A stretch of DNA of 64,000 nucleotides from Rhodococcoides corynebacterioides NBRC 14404 (GCF_001894765.1 NZ_BCWV01000003.1:310001-374000); one strand, 5' to 3'; shown: positions 7,473 to 16,694, counted from the first letter of the stretch. Numbers and translations are program-made. Notes: generated from the sequence alone by a model not told the origin.

Positions 7473-9416
7473 TCAGAACGGGGGTGGTGCGTCGTCGGGT
7501 TCGGGTGGTCGGACCCCGTCCAGGTTGTTGCGCAGTCGGTTTCGGCCCCGTTCCTGCCGGCGTCGGGCGTGTTTCTGCTCGGTGCGTGGGGCAGGGCGGG
7601 TGGGTTCGGTGCCGGGTGATGGCGGCCGGGTGGCGGGCGGGTCGCCGAAGACGATCATGTCGAGGCCGGGGTGGGTGTCGAACCCGGTGTGCGCCGGGCC
7701 GAGGACGGTGCGGCCTTCGGGGATGGTGAACGTCCGGATGACGCGGCCCGGGTGGTCGGGGTCGTCGTACTGGTCGTCGACGAAGTCGCCGAACGTCTTC
7801 AGTAGGTGGTGGAACCGACACTTGGCGCCGAGCCCGGTCGCAGTGGTCTGCCCGCCCCGCTCGGGGTGGGTGTGGTCGTATTCGGTGATGTGGTCGAGGT
7901 CGCCGTCCCACGCCGGCTTGGTGCAGCCGGGCCAGGTGCAGTACTGGTCGCGGGCGCGAACGTACGCATCAAGTGCCGCGGACGGCCGGTACGGGTCGGC
8001 CGGTTGGGTGGCGGGCAATGGACTGTCGGTGGCGTCGCCGAGCGGGCGGATGACCGCGTCGGGATCGTGGGCGAGGTCGCGGACGTGGGCACCGGAGATG
8101 ATGCCGAGCCCGGCGACGAATCCGACCCCGTCGACCAGCTCGGGCTGTGCTCCGGTCGACTCCGTGACAGCGGGAATGCCATCGACCGAAGTCTCGTCGG
8201 TCGCCGTCTTCTCGACCGCCTCGACCTCCTCGACCTCCTCGACCTCCTCGACCTCCTCGACCTCCTCGACCGGAGCCTCGTCGGCTGCGATCCTGTCGAC
8301 GACAGCCTCGTCGGTCGTGACCTGGTCGGCCGTAGCCTCGTCCGCTGCGATCACGTCGACCACAACCGCGTCGGTCGTGACCTGGTTGGCCGTTGCTTCG
8401 TCCATAGCCACCGGTTCTGCCGCAGCCGCGGTCGTGTCGGCGTCACGAGTCTGTGCGTACGCTGCCGGCTGCGCTGCCGGATCTGCCGCGGCCTCGGCGG
8501 CGGTGTTCGCGGGCACGGGGCCGGTGAGGGTGGTGGTGTCGGTGACCACATGGATCACGATCCGTGCTGCGTTCGCTGCCACCTCGTCCGCATCGACCAC
8601 CGTGAAGGCGCACTCGGTGCGGCCGCAGTCGCACCCGAACGGGGCGTGCTTGACGAGCGCGAACAACGCATCCGATGCCCGCGCACCCTTGCTGCGACTG
8701 TCGTGTCGGCACACTTGCGCAGCGAGGCGTTCGACGACACGGGCGACGATGGCGGCGCGTTCGGCGGACATCGTCGCTCCCACCGTCCCCATGCCGTCGA
8801 GTCCGACCTCGGTGAAGAAGCACCGCCCCTTCAGCGCTTCCTCGCGGCGTTCGCGGACGGCGTCGGGATCACGGCGGTAGACCATCTGATCGCACAGATC
8901 CCGCACCCGGCCCGTGGACCACGACCCCGGCTTACGCAGGGCGTCGGCGATGTCGGCGTCTACCAGTCCCTGATACGACCGGCCGTGGATCAACTCGGTG
9001 CGGGAGACGATCGTGCGGATGAAAGTCGGGGAGACCACCCCGTCGCGCAGGCACTCGAACACCCGCGGCAGCCGGTCCCGCAGGGCGACGGCGTTGTCGA
9101 GGAGTCGTTCGGCGACGTACTGCGACACCGACAGCGTCGTGGCGATGCGGGCGGCGCACTGGGCCTACGCGTCGACCGCCCGCTCGTCGCGGTCCTCCTC
9201 CGGTAGCACCAACTCGGTGTGGAGGGCGGCGGCGTGCCGGTAGCGGCGCCACTCCAAGTATCCCGCGCCGGCAGCGAGGTCGGCCAGGGCGTCGAGGTGA
9301 TCGACCACGGGCAGGTCGAACGACGCGGGCAGGCCCAGCGCGGCAGGGTCACGCGCAGGCCACGGCGTGCCCCCCGCCTGCGCCGCGCTCACCGCGCCGA
9401 CCCCCCGATCGCTCAT
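7473..9416 (-). pseudogene. DUF222/HNH endonuclease (13E12 family), interrupted by in-frame TAG
   Basis: First of two closely similar DUF222-HNH genes in the window. Reading from the ATG at 9416 gives MSDRG and the DUF222 domain. Codon 84 (9165-9167) is TAG where the intact copy at 48.6 kb has TTC. The frame continues unchanged afterwards to a complete HNH domain: CTWPGCTKPAWDGDLDHI, EYDHTHPERGG and KCRFHHLLKTFGDF. A GTG at 9128 could restart translation and give 551 residues lacking the first ~96. The middle holds acidic repeats based on Glu-Val-Glu. A TACAAT box 7 nt before the ATG is identical to that of the intact copy. The gene separates mftM from the RR gene. A sequencing error at the TAG cannot be excluded. 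Confidence 0.8.
8221..8266. repeat. 9-bp tandem repeat inside DUF222 gene
   Basis: The unit TCGACCTCC is repeated about five times. On the coding (minus) strand it encodes Glu-Val-Glu triplets in the linker between the DUF222 and HNH parts. The intact copy at 48.6 kb has a different, Val-Ala-Ala-Glu-rich linker, so this segment is a length- and sequence-variable hinge. Confidence 0.8.
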
Positions 9417-9477
9417 GTGTTCGATTGTAGAGACCCCCACCGACACCCGCCACGACGACAACCGGAAACCGGGACAG

Positions 9478-10110
9478 CTAGATCAAGCCACCCTTCCCGG
9501 CGAGGTGCACGGCCTCCGCGCGCCGAGTCGCACCCAGCTTGCGCATGATGTTGCTGACATGGAATTTCACGGTGGTCGCGGAGATGAACAGCTCCGACCC
9601 GATGGCGCTGTTGGACAGTCCGGTCGCGAGCAACCGCAGCACCTCGAGTTCGCGCTCGGACAGCGAATCCTCGCGCACCCCGGCGCCGTTGAGCGATCGC
9701 ACCACGGCCGAGGCACTCCGCGCGTCGAACGCGGATTCGCCTCGCGCCACCGCGCGAATGGCCCGCACGAGCTCGGTGGTGTCGACGTCCTTGACCACGT
9801 ATCCCCGCGCGCCGGCGTGCACGGCGTCGACCACCAGGCGTTCGTCCAGGAACGTCGTCAGCACCAGCAGGCCCATCGTCGGGTGACGCGCCGACAGCGC
9901 GCGACACACGGCAAGTCCCTCGTGGTCCGAGCCGGCGGACAGCTTGAGGTCGAGCAACGCCACCTCGGGCACCAACCGATCCGCCAGGGCCAACGCCTCC
10001 CGAGCCGACGCCGCCTCTCCCACGACCTGCAGGTCGGGTTCCCGCTCGAGCACCGACCGCAGTCCCTGCCGCAGAATGGCGTGGTCGTCGACCAACATGA
10101 TGCCCGTCAT
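9478..10110 (-). CDS. NarL/LuxR-type response regulator, MnoR-like
   Basis: A 210-residue response regulator. The receiver domain (residues 1-120) carries MLVDDH, the phospho-acceptor Asp in VALLDLKLSAG and the conserved Lys in GYVVKDVD. The C-terminal LuxR helix-turn-helix spans LSERELEVLRLLATGLSNSAIG to TVKFHVSNIMRKLGA. GGGAGGA lies just before the ATG at 10110. It is 13 bp after the sensor kinase and in the same operon as the alcohol dehydrogenase at 11.4 kb. The arrangement resembles the MnoSR system that controls the methanol dehydrogenase of Mycobacterium smegmatis, so it is the best candidate for binding the three shared palindromes. That link is inferred. Confidence 0.85.
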   Translation of the reverse strand: MTGIMLVDDHAILRQGLRSVLEREPDLQVVGEAASAREALALADRLVPEVALLDLKLSAGSDHEGLAVCRALSARHPTMGLLVLTTFLDERLVVDAVHAGARGYVVKDVDTTELVRAIRAVARGESAFDARSASAVVRSLNGAGVREDSLSERELEVLRLLATGLSNSAIGSELFISATTVKFHVSNIMRKLGATRRAEAVHLAGKGGLI

Positions 10111-10123
10111 CGCCGTCCTCCCG

Positions 10124-11422
10124 TCATCGCTGTCCTCCCGTCGGGATGGTGGCGGCGACCTCGATACCGCCGAGCCGTGAGCGCCCGACGTCGACGTGAC
10201 CGCCGAGTTCCCTTGCGCGCGTGGCCATGTTGACCAGTCCGCGGTGGGCGCCACCGAGGTCTCCCGACTCGGCGAGACGCATGGCGGTGCGCACGGTCGC
10301 GGGGTCGCCGTCGCCGTCGTCGGAGACGACGAGCGTCACCGCGCCCCGCCGGTACCGCAGGTCCAGGGCGGCGTGCGACGCATCGGAATGCACCGCCGCG
10401 TTGAACAAGGCCTCGCCGGCGATCCGCAGGATCGCGTGCTCGACGTCGCCCGGCAGTTCCTCCGGTGTTCCGTCGATGTCGACGACGACCTGCAACTCGT
10501 CGGGCATGTGCACGACGCTGAGTTGGTCGAGCATGTCGGGCAAGGACGATCGCTCCGCGTCCCCGGCATGACCCAACGAGTAGATGGCGGAGCGCAACTG
10601 CTCGACCGCACGACGGGTCAGATCCTTTGCCAGATCGAGACGCTCGCGTCGTTCCGACTCGGGAATATCGTTGCGACACACCTCGATCTGCATGCCTGCC
10701 GAGAGCACCGCCTGGGTCACGCTGTCGTGCAGCTCGCGGGCGATGCGATGGCGCTCCTCGTCGAGCACCTGACGCCGGTGCGCCGCCCCGAGGCGACGCT
10801 GCGTGGCCTCGAGTTCGGCGTTGCGCACGGCGAGATCGGCCGCGGTCCGTCGCGCGTCCTGGAAGGTGGCCGAGTTCTGCAGTGCCACCGCCGTTTGCGA
10901 CGCCAGGATGCTGAGGACGGCACCGTCGGTCGCGTCCAACGTTCGCCGCGGATCGGTCCATGCAGCGAGCGCACCGACGGCGCCGTCGACGGACTCGATG
11001 GGCACGAACGCGTAATGCGGTTCGATCACCTGCTCCGCGGCGAAGCGGGCGCTGCGAACGTCCTCGAGACACGCGAGCACGTCGTCGGGCAGCGGCGGGC
11101 CCTCCACCTCGCCCACCAGGAACGGGCTCGCGTCCGGTCCGAGGACGAGCCGACGAGGCCCGGTGCCCGGCAACGACGCGTCGGTCAGCGCGACCACCAC
11201 CCAGCGGGCGTTCAGATGCGCCCGTGCCGCTTCGGCGACCGCGCAGATCAGCGTCTCCGGGCCTTCCACCGTGCGGGTCAGCGCACGCGAGACGAGATCG
11301 AGGGCGTGCACGACGCGTTCGAGCCGTTCTGCGGCGCCGCGATACTGCGGGTAGTACGTGCTTTTCGACGATCTGAGCCCGGTGAGCAGGGACAGATCGG
11401 TGACGGGCTCGGGACCGATCAC
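10124..11422 (-). CDS. GAF-domain sensor histidine kinase, MnoS-like
   Basis: A 432-residue cytoplasmic NarX/DesK-type kinase without obvious membrane segments. An N-terminal GAF-like sensor region (about residues 40-190) is followed by a coiled stretch (DLAVRNAELEATQRRLGAAHRR), a HisKA_3 dimerisation domain with the phosphorylated His in RIARELHDSVTQAV, and a HATPase domain (LRIAGEALFNAAVHS, DDGDGD, GGAHRGLVNMATRARELGG). The start at 11422 is 10 bp after the iron-type dehydrogenase gene, and the response regulator follows, so the three form one operon. Family context (MnoS) suggests the input is an alcohol or its oxidation state; the GAF ligand is not predictable from the sequence. Confidence 0.86.
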   Translation of the reverse strand: MIGPEPVTDLSLLTGLRSSKSTYYPQYRGAAERLERVVHALDLVSRALTRTVEGPETLICAVAEAARAHLNARWVVVALTDASLPGTGPRRLVLGPDASPFLVGEVEGPPLPDDVLACLEDVRSARFAAEQVIEPHYAFVPIESVDGAVGALAAWTDPRRTLDATDGAVLSILASQTAVALQNSATFQDARRTAADLAVRNAELEATQRRLGAAHRRQVLDEERHRIARELHDSVTQAVLSAGMQIEVCRNDIPESERRERLDLAKDLTRRAVEQLRSAIYSLGHAGDAERSSLPDMLDQLSVVHMPDELQVVVDIDGTPEELPGDVEHAILRIAGEALFNAAVHSDASHAALDLRYRRGAVTLVVSDDGDGDPATVRTAMRLAESGDLGGAHRGLVNMATRARELGGHVDVGRSRLGGIEVAATIPTGGQR

Positions 11423-11432
11423 AGCGCCGGTC

Positions 11433-12656
11433 TCACAACGCCTGCCGGAACAACGCCGCGACGTCGGCGTGGGTGACCGGACGCGGATTGGTCGCCATGC
11501 ACGCGTCCCTCAGCGCGAAGCCGGCGAGACGATCGACGTCCTCCTCGCGGACGCCGATGATCCCGAGCGACCGCGGCACACCGACCTGTCGGGCCAACGT
11601 CTCCACCCGATCGGCGACCGCCAGCGCCGCCTCGCGCGCACTCCCCCGCGCCTCGTCGAGACCGAGTTGCCGCGCCACCGGAACGTAGGGCGACCCGTCC
11701 GCGTCGGCGTTGAACCGGATGACGTGCGGCAACAGGATCCCGTTGATGACACCGTGCGGCAGGTCCAGCAGACCGCCGACCTGGTGGCTCATGGCATGGG
11801 CCGCACCGAGAATCGCGTTGGTGAAGGCCAACCCGCCCTCCAGGCTGGCCTGCGCCATGACGGTGCGCATGGGCAGCGAGGTGGGATCGTCGATGGTGCG
11901 CGCCAGTGTGCCGATCACCAACGTGACCGCTCGCAGTGCGTGATCGTCGGTGAGAGGGTTGTGCGCCAATGAGACGAACGCTTCGATTCCGTGCGTGAGC
12001 GCGTCGAGACCGGTTGCGGCACTCAGCCATTCCGGCATCGTGGTGAGCAACCGCGGGTCGATCACCGTGATGTCGGGCACCAGCGAGCGACCGAGGATCG
12101 TGATCTTGGTGCCGCGGCCGGTGTCGGTGACGATGCAGAACTGGGAGACGTCCGCACCGGTTCCGGCGGTGGTGGGCACCATGACGAGCGGGGGAATCGG
12201 CGCGGCCACCCGGTCCACACCTTCGTAGTCGAGAATGCGCCCGTCGTTGGCCGCGAGGATCGCCACACCCTTGGCCGCGTCCATCACGCTGCCGCCCCCG
12301 ACCGCGACGAGGACGTCGCACCCGCGGTCGCGATAGACGTCCGCGCCCGCCTCGATCTCGTGGTCCTTGGGATTCGGCGTCGGTTCGGACCACACGACGG
12401 GGTCGAGCCCCGCCGACCGCAGGTCCCGCGCGATCTCGTCCACCCATCCCGTCTCGACCAGTCCGACGTCGGTGACCAGGAACGGCCGCCGGCCGCCCAG
12501 CCGCGCCACGGCGTGCGCGACCTCCCCCGTCGACCCGACCCCGAACACGATCTCCGGCGCGTGGAACTTGACCACCCGACCCGCGCCGTCGCCCGTGACG
12601 CGGGAGAGCGAGGTCGCCGGGGTCGGGCCGGTGGAGACGTCCGTCGTGCCGAGCAT
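11433..12656 (-). CDS. iron-containing (group III) alcohol dehydrogenase
   Basis: A 407-residue NAD(P)-dependent iron-type dehydrogenase. The nucleotide-binding GGGSVMDAAKG and TTAGTGADVSQF are present, with the metal-ligand Asp/His set in GLDALTHGIEAF and HAMSHQVGGLLDLPHG. It resembles the 1,3-propanediol/butanol dehydrogenase branch, and its neighbourhood matches the mno locus of mycobacteria, where a similar gene lies between mno and the sensor kinase. The ATG at 12656 is supported by a TAAGCT -10 box 7 nt upstream and by the shared palindrome centred about 43 bp before that start. It is first in an operon with the kinase and response regulator. Whether it uses free NAD or a mycofactocin-recycled bound cofactor is not decided. 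Confidence 0.85.
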   Translation of the reverse strand: MLGTTDVSTGPTPATSLSRVTGDGAGRVVKFHAPEIVFGVGSTGEVAHAVARLGGRRPFLVTDVGLVETGWVDEIARDLRSAGLDPVVWSEPTPNPKDHEIEAGADVYRDRGCDVLVAVGGGSVMDAAKGVAILAANDGRILDYEGVDRVAAPIPPLVMVPTTAGTGADVSQFCIVTDTGRGTKITILGRSLVPDITVIDPRLLTTMPEWLSAATGLDALTHGIEAFVSLAHNPLTDDHALRAVTLVIGTLARTIDDPTSLPMRTVMAQASLEGGLAFTNAILGAAHAMSHQVGGLLDLPHGVINGILLPHVIRFNADADGSPYVPVARQLGLDEARGSAREAALAVADRVETLARQVGVPRSLGIIGVREEDVDRLAGFALRDACMATNPRPVTHADVAALFRQAL

Positions 12657-12663
12657 GTGATCC

Positions 12664-12669
12664 AGCTTA
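12664..12669 (-). promoter_or_regulatory. -10 element of dehydrogenase operon
   Basis: TAAGCT on the minus strand, 7 nt before the ATG at 12656, predicts a leaderless transcript. The 18-bp palindrome at 12691-12708 is centred near -43, a usual position for a class II activator. Confidence 0.5.
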
Positions 12670-12690
12670 CGTCCGGAGGGCACGGTTTCC

Positions 12691-12708
12691 CCTGCCCGAT
12701 CGGGCAGG
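12691..12708. promoter_or_regulatory. palindromic operator, copy 2 (perfect 18-bp dyad)
   Basis: CCTGCCCGATCGGGCAGG is a perfect 18-bp palindrome in the 56-bp gap between the VWA gene and the iron-type dehydrogenase. It is the best copy of the three and is centred about 43 bp upstream of the predicted start of the dehydrogenase-kinase-regulator operon. Confidence 0.7.
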
Positions 12709-12712
12709 TCGA

Positions 12713-14224
12713 TCACCGCAGCGCGGATCCCAGATCGGCCGCCCGCTCCACCAGCCGGCGGGCGTCGCAGGCCACCACCACACCGTCGCAGACCTGCGCG
12801 TACTCCTCCATCGAACACGTCGCCTGCGACCAGTACCGCTCCGCCTCCGGCGTGATCCACGCCAGCCGATGCGTGCGCCGGGCAATGGTCTCGAGGTCGC
12901 GAAGGCCGGACGGCAGGCCATTGCACCGACCGTCCCCGACGATCACCACCGAGGTCCGGGACGTCACCGCGGACCCGTGGTGCGCGAGCACGTCGGCGAA
13001 GACGCGTCCGTAGTCGCTCGACGCCTCGAGGTCGAGTTCCGGCGCGGCGAGCACCGCGGCCAGGGCGTCGTCGCCGGCGCTGCTCGCGAGCACGTCGGTG
13101 ACGTCGACGGGCCGATCGACGAACGCGAGCACCGTGCACCGGGACACGCGATGGCGCAGAGACTGCGCGAGGCGCAGCGCGAACGCCGTGATCGGCCGGA
13201 CCGACAACGACACGTCCGCCAGCACGAGCAGCCTGACCTGCTCCGGCACCGGGGTCCGCGAGATCAGACGGAACGGCACCCCGTCTGTCCGCATCCCCGC
13301 CCGCACCGTCCGCCGCAGATCGAGTCGACCCGCGCCGTGCTCGCGGGGACGCGGCCGAGGCGCGCCCCGCATGCGCCGCACCACCTCGCGGGACGCCGCG
13401 ACGACGTCCGTGCGGTCGGTGGGCACCCCCGGCTCTCCCGTCGACGACGGAGCGTCGACACCCTGCTGAGCGACGGCGTCGACGAACGCCTCCACGGCCG
13501 CCGCCAGCCGATCGAGTTGCGCGCGCGTGAGTTCCTCGCCGAGTGCGGTGTCGCCGTACACCGCCGACGGGTCGTAGGCGTTCAGCCATCCCAGGATTCC
13601 TGCCGGGTCGTCCCACCTCAGCACGCCGTGCGCGACCACGGCGTCGGACGACGCGAGCTCACCGACGGTCGCGCTGTCGCCCCGATCGACCTCCACCGTG
13701 TACGTCACGCCCCGCCGGCCGGATTCGGCGTCGGTGTCCACGGAGACCTCGGAGTCGCCGCCCGTGAGCGAGGGATCGTCGTCGTCCTTGTGCGGGTTGA
13801 ATCCCTTCTCCTTCTCGGGGGTGTCGAAGAACTCCCCGACGTCGGCGGCCCGCTCGTTGTAGTCGGCGTAACGGCCGACGTCGGCGTGGTCCCCCGCCAC
13901 GTCCAGCGATGTCGGCAACCCGTCCGCGGTGACCGCACCGGACGGCCGCCGGGCATCGGCGTCGACTAGACCGACCGCCGGGGCGAACATCGCGTCGAAG
14001 GCTCGGTCGAACGCCTCGCGTTCGTGGGAATACTTCGCGCACGTCGCCCGCAGAGCCCACCGTAGCGCGCCGAGATCGCGCGCGCCGAGCAATCCCAGCA
14101 CCCGCCGCACCTCGATCACCTCGGCCGGTGAGGCCGCGACCCCGTGGCGCCGCAGCACCCGTCCGAAGCCGGCGGCGATCACGTCGAGCACGACGGCGGG
14201 CGCCGGGGCGGCGGGGTGGGTCAC
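12713..14224 (-). CDS. VWA (CoxE-like) protein of the methanol dehydrogenase locus
   Basis: A 503-residue protein with a C-terminal von Willebrand A domain (about residues 310-490). The MIDAS motif is LADVSLSV (DxSxS), and TSVVIVGDGRCNG is the later strand-loop. The middle has an acidic DDDD-rich linker and the N-terminal part is helical. It is encoded with a MoxR-type ATPase by a 4-bp GTGA overlap, with GTG at 14224 as start. MoxR-VWA pairs act as chaperones that remodel or load cofactors or metals into client enzymes. The client here is presumably the methanol dehydrogenase encoded directly upstream in the operon (inference from position). Confidence 0.8.
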   Translation of the reverse strand: MTHPAAPAPAVVLDVIAAGFGRVLRRHGVAASPAEVIEVRRVLGLLGARDLGALRWALRATCAKYSHEREAFDRAFDAMFAPAVGLVDADARRPSGAVTADGLPTSLDVAGDHADVGRYADYNERAADVGEFFDTPEKEKGFNPHKDDDDPSLTGGDSEVSVDTDAESGRRGVTYTVEVDRGDSATVGELASSDAVVAHGVLRWDDPAGILGWLNAYDPSAVYGDTALGEELTRAQLDRLAAAVEAFVDAVAQQGVDAPSSTGEPGVPTDRTDVVAASREVVRRMRGAPRPRPREHGAGRLDLRRTVRAGMRTDGVPFRLISRTPVPEQVRLLVLADVSLSVRPITAFALRLAQSLRHRVSRCTVLAFVDRPVDVTDVLASSAGDDALAAVLAAPELDLEASSDYGRVFADVLAHHGSAVTSRTSVVIVGDGRCNGLPSGLRDLETIARRTHRLAWITPEAERYWSQATCSMEEYAQVCDGVVVACDARRLVERAADLGSALR

Positions 14225-15294
14225 GACCGTCCGCCCCGACCCCGGAACGCAGCCGTCGTCGAGTTCGGCGGCGCACTCGCGATGCTCGGCGTCGGACGCT
14301 CGATCGGCGTGCGCGAGGTCGGCCCCGTCTCCGAGGGCGGAAGCGGCCCCGTCTTCGAGGGCGGCATAGCCCGCGCCCGCACCAGCTCGGTATCCGAGGC
14401 GTACTTCAGCAGGACCGAGTACAGCGTCTCCCGAGTCGCCGCGGAGGCGGTGTCGCCGAGGAGCATCGCCGCGCGGGCCGCATCGATCACCTCGGACACC
14501 GAGGGCGCCTTCCGCAGCGGCAGATCACGCAGCGACCGCGCCAGATCCACCACGTCGGCGATGACGCCCTCCTCCACGTCGGGCGCGCGGGACGACACGA
14601 TCTCACGCTCGATCTCCGCCGTCGGGAAGTCGACGGTCAGATGCAGACACCGCCGCTTCAGAGCGCCCGACAGTTCCCGAGTGTCGTTGGACGTCAACAC
14701 GACCCACGGAGCCGTCCGTGCGGTGAAGGTCCCGACCTCCGGTACGGTCACCTGCTTCTCGGCCAACACCTCGAGCAGCAGCGCCTCCATCGACTCCTCG
14801 GTGCGGTCCACCTCGTCGACCAGCAGCACCACCGGGTCCTCGGACAGGATCGCGTCGAGCAGAGGTCGCGGGGCGAGGAACGCCTCCGAGTACAACCCGA
14901 AGTCCACGTCCGCCAGCATCGCCGACGCCGCGGCCAGGTCCGGCGCCGACGCGAGCTCGGCGCTCGTCCGGTCCCGCAGCATCTGCACGTGCAGCAACTG
15001 CCGCGCGTAGTCCCACTCGTAGAGCGCGCGGTTGTCGTCGAGGCCCTCGTAGCACTGCAACCGCACCAGCCGTCGTCCACCGGCTGCGGCGAGCGCCTTC
15101 GCCAGTTCCGTCTTGCCGACGCCGGCCGGACCCTCGAGCAGCAGCGGGCGATCGAGCGCGATCGCGAGGCGCACCACCGTGGCGAGTTCGTCGCTCGCGA
15201 CATACCCCGTCGTCGCCAGCGCCTCCCGCACGCCCACCGTCGTCGTGAGGTCCGCGCTCTCCCGCTGCCGCGCGAAGGATCCGACCGTCGTCAT
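14221..15294 (-). CDS. MoxR-family AAA+ ATPase
   Basis: A 357-residue AAA+ protein with Walker A GPAGVGKTE, Walker B VVLLVDEVDR, sensor-1 VVLTSNDTRELSGAL and a following arginine pair. The last ~45 residues form a Pro/Ser/Thr-rich, imperfectly repeated tail (PPSKTGP, PPSETGP). It starts 14 bp after the methanol dehydrogenase stop and overlaps the VWA gene by 4 bp. By analogy with MoxR/CoxD ATPases it likely assists maturation of the neighbouring dehydrogenase. Confidence 0.87.
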   Translation of the reverse strand: MTTVGSFARQRESADLTTTVGVREALATTGYVASDELATVVRLAIALDRPLLLEGPAGVGKTELAKALAAAGGRRLVRLQCYEGLDDNRALYEWDYARQLLHVQMLRDRTSAELASAPDLAAASAMLADVDFGLYSEAFLAPRPLLDAILSEDPVVLLVDEVDRTEESMEALLLEVLAEKQVTVPEVGTFTARTAPWVVLTSNDTRELSGALKRRCLHLTVDFPTAEIEREIVSSRAPDVEEGVIADVVDLARSLRDLPLRKAPSVSEVIDAARAAMLLGDTASAATRETLYSVLLKYASDTELVRARAMPPSKTGPLPPSETGPTSRTPIERPTPSIASAPPNSTTAAFRGRGGRS

Positions 15295-15308
15295 CTCGTA
15301 GCCTCCGA

Positions 15309-16586
15309 TCAGCGCCGGTAGGCGGAGTTGATGGCGTGATCGACGACCGGGATCATCGAATCCACCGTCACCTCACGGGGATTGCCCGGGGTGCACCAGT
15401 CGTCCTGGATGTGCTCGGAGATCGCCAGCACCGTCTTCTCGTCCCCGGTGATCACCTCACCGCGACCGGTGTACTTGCCGGTGTTCATCCGGTTCTTGTC
15501 GTAGAGCTGAGTGGTGACCTGCGAGAAGTTGTCGGGGATCCCGACGTCCTGCGACAACCGGATCGCCGCCTCCACGGCGGCGTCCGCCGCCTGCACCGTG
15601 GTCATGTTCCGCGTGTCGACGCCCATCGCGCCGGCCAGCTGCGCGTACCGCTCGTAGCGGGACGGCAGGTTGTACTCCCACACCCGCGGCAGGGCGATGG
15701 CGTTGTTGAGTCCGTGGTGGCTGTCGAAGAACGCACTGACAGCGTGCGAGATCGAGTGCACGATGCCGAGACCGCCGGAGTTGAAGGCCTGTCCGGCGAT
15801 GTACTGCGCGTTCATCATTCCCTCGCGGGCCTTCAGATTGCGCGGCTCGTAGACGGCCTCGCGGAGGTTCTCGGCCACGAGCTCGACCGAGTACAGCGCG
15901 TTGCCCAGCGACGGTGCGAAGTCGAGACGCGAGACGAACGGCTCGCTGCCGTGGGCGAGGACGTCGAACCCGCAGTACGCCGTGAAGTGCTGGGGGCAGG
16001 TGTAGTACAGCAGCGGATCGTCGATCGCGACGGTGACGATCGACGCCTCGTCGAACGCCACCCACTTGTGCGGCTTGTCCATGTCGGAGGTGTCGGTGAT
16101 GACGTAGGCCCACGACGTCTCGGAACCCGTTCCCGCCGTGGTGGACACGGCGATGTGGGGCGGGTTCTGCTTATTGGTAGACTTGGCGAAGCCCTCGAAC
16201 TCGTTGATGTTGCGGCCGTCGTGGGCGATGACCACGCGGGCGCCCTTCGCGGCGTCGTGGCTCGAGCCGCCGCCCACGGAGATGATGCTGTCGCACTTCT
16301 CCTTCTGGTACAGCGCCGCGGCGTCCATGACGTTGTAGTCCTTGGGGTTCGACTCCACCTTGTCGAAGAGCACCACCTCGACACCCTGGTACTCGATCTT
16401 GCCGATGAGCTCCTCGATGATGCCGGACCCGCGGAGTCCGGTGGTCACCAGCAGGGCGCGCTTGAACCCCAGGTTCTTCGCCTCCACCCCGATGATGTCG
16501 TGGGCGCCCACACCCATCAGGGCGCGGGGAAACGGGTGGAATTCCTTGATGGGGAAGTCCCAGATCTGGTTCAACTCGATGGCCAT
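15309..16586 (-). CDS. mno: NDMA-dependent methanol dehydrogenase (mycofactocin-type)
   Basis: A 425-residue iron-type alcohol dehydrogenase closely resembling the nitrosoaniline-dependent methanol:acceptor oxidoreductases Mdo/Mno of Amycolatopsis and Mycobacterium. These form decamers holding non-exchangeable NADP(H) and are mycofactocin-dependent in vivo. Visible features are the nucleotide motif ISVGGGSSHDAAKG, TTAGTGSETS, and metal-ligand segments GFDVLAHGSEPF and GIVHSISHAVSAFFDSHHGLNNA. The start ATG at 16586 (MAIELNQ) follows GAGGAGACC at good spacing. It is the first gene of an operon with MoxR and VWA genes; a shared palindrome lies 109 bp upstream. Expected reaction: methanol or other primary alcohols to aldehydes. 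Confidence 0.9.
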   Translation of the reverse strand: MAIELNQIWDFPIKEFHPFPRALMGVGAHDIIGVEAKNLGFKRALLVTTGLRGSGIIEELIGKIEYQGVEVVLFDKVESNPKDYNVMDAAALYQKEKCDSIISVGGGSSHDAAKGARVVIAHDGRNINEFEGFAKSTNKQNPPHIAVSTTAGTGSETSWAYVITDTSDMDKPHKWVAFDEASIVTVAIDDPLLYYTCPQHFTAYCGFDVLAHGSEPFVSRLDFAPSLGNALYSVELVAENLREAVYEPRNLKAREGMMNAQYIAGQAFNSGGLGIVHSISHAVSAFFDSHHGLNNAIALPRVWEYNLPSRYERYAQLAGAMGVDTRNMTTVQAADAAVEAAIRLSQDVGIPDNFSQVTTQLYDKNRMNTGKYTGRGEVITGDEKTVLAISEHIQDDWCTPGNPREVTVDSMIPVVDHAINSAYRR

Positions 16587-16694
16587 CGGAGGTCTCCTCG
16601 GGTGTCGGCAGTCGGTGTGACTGTCATCACCCTGCGTGCTGCGCGAGACCGCGAGAAGCGTTACGCCGCAAAACCGTCCGGTGGCCGACCCGCT

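Noticed and set aside
8221-8266. Tandem 9-mers as a CRISPR array
   Set aside because: Units are too short, contiguous, without spacers, and encode Glu-Val-Glu in frame. No cas genes are present.
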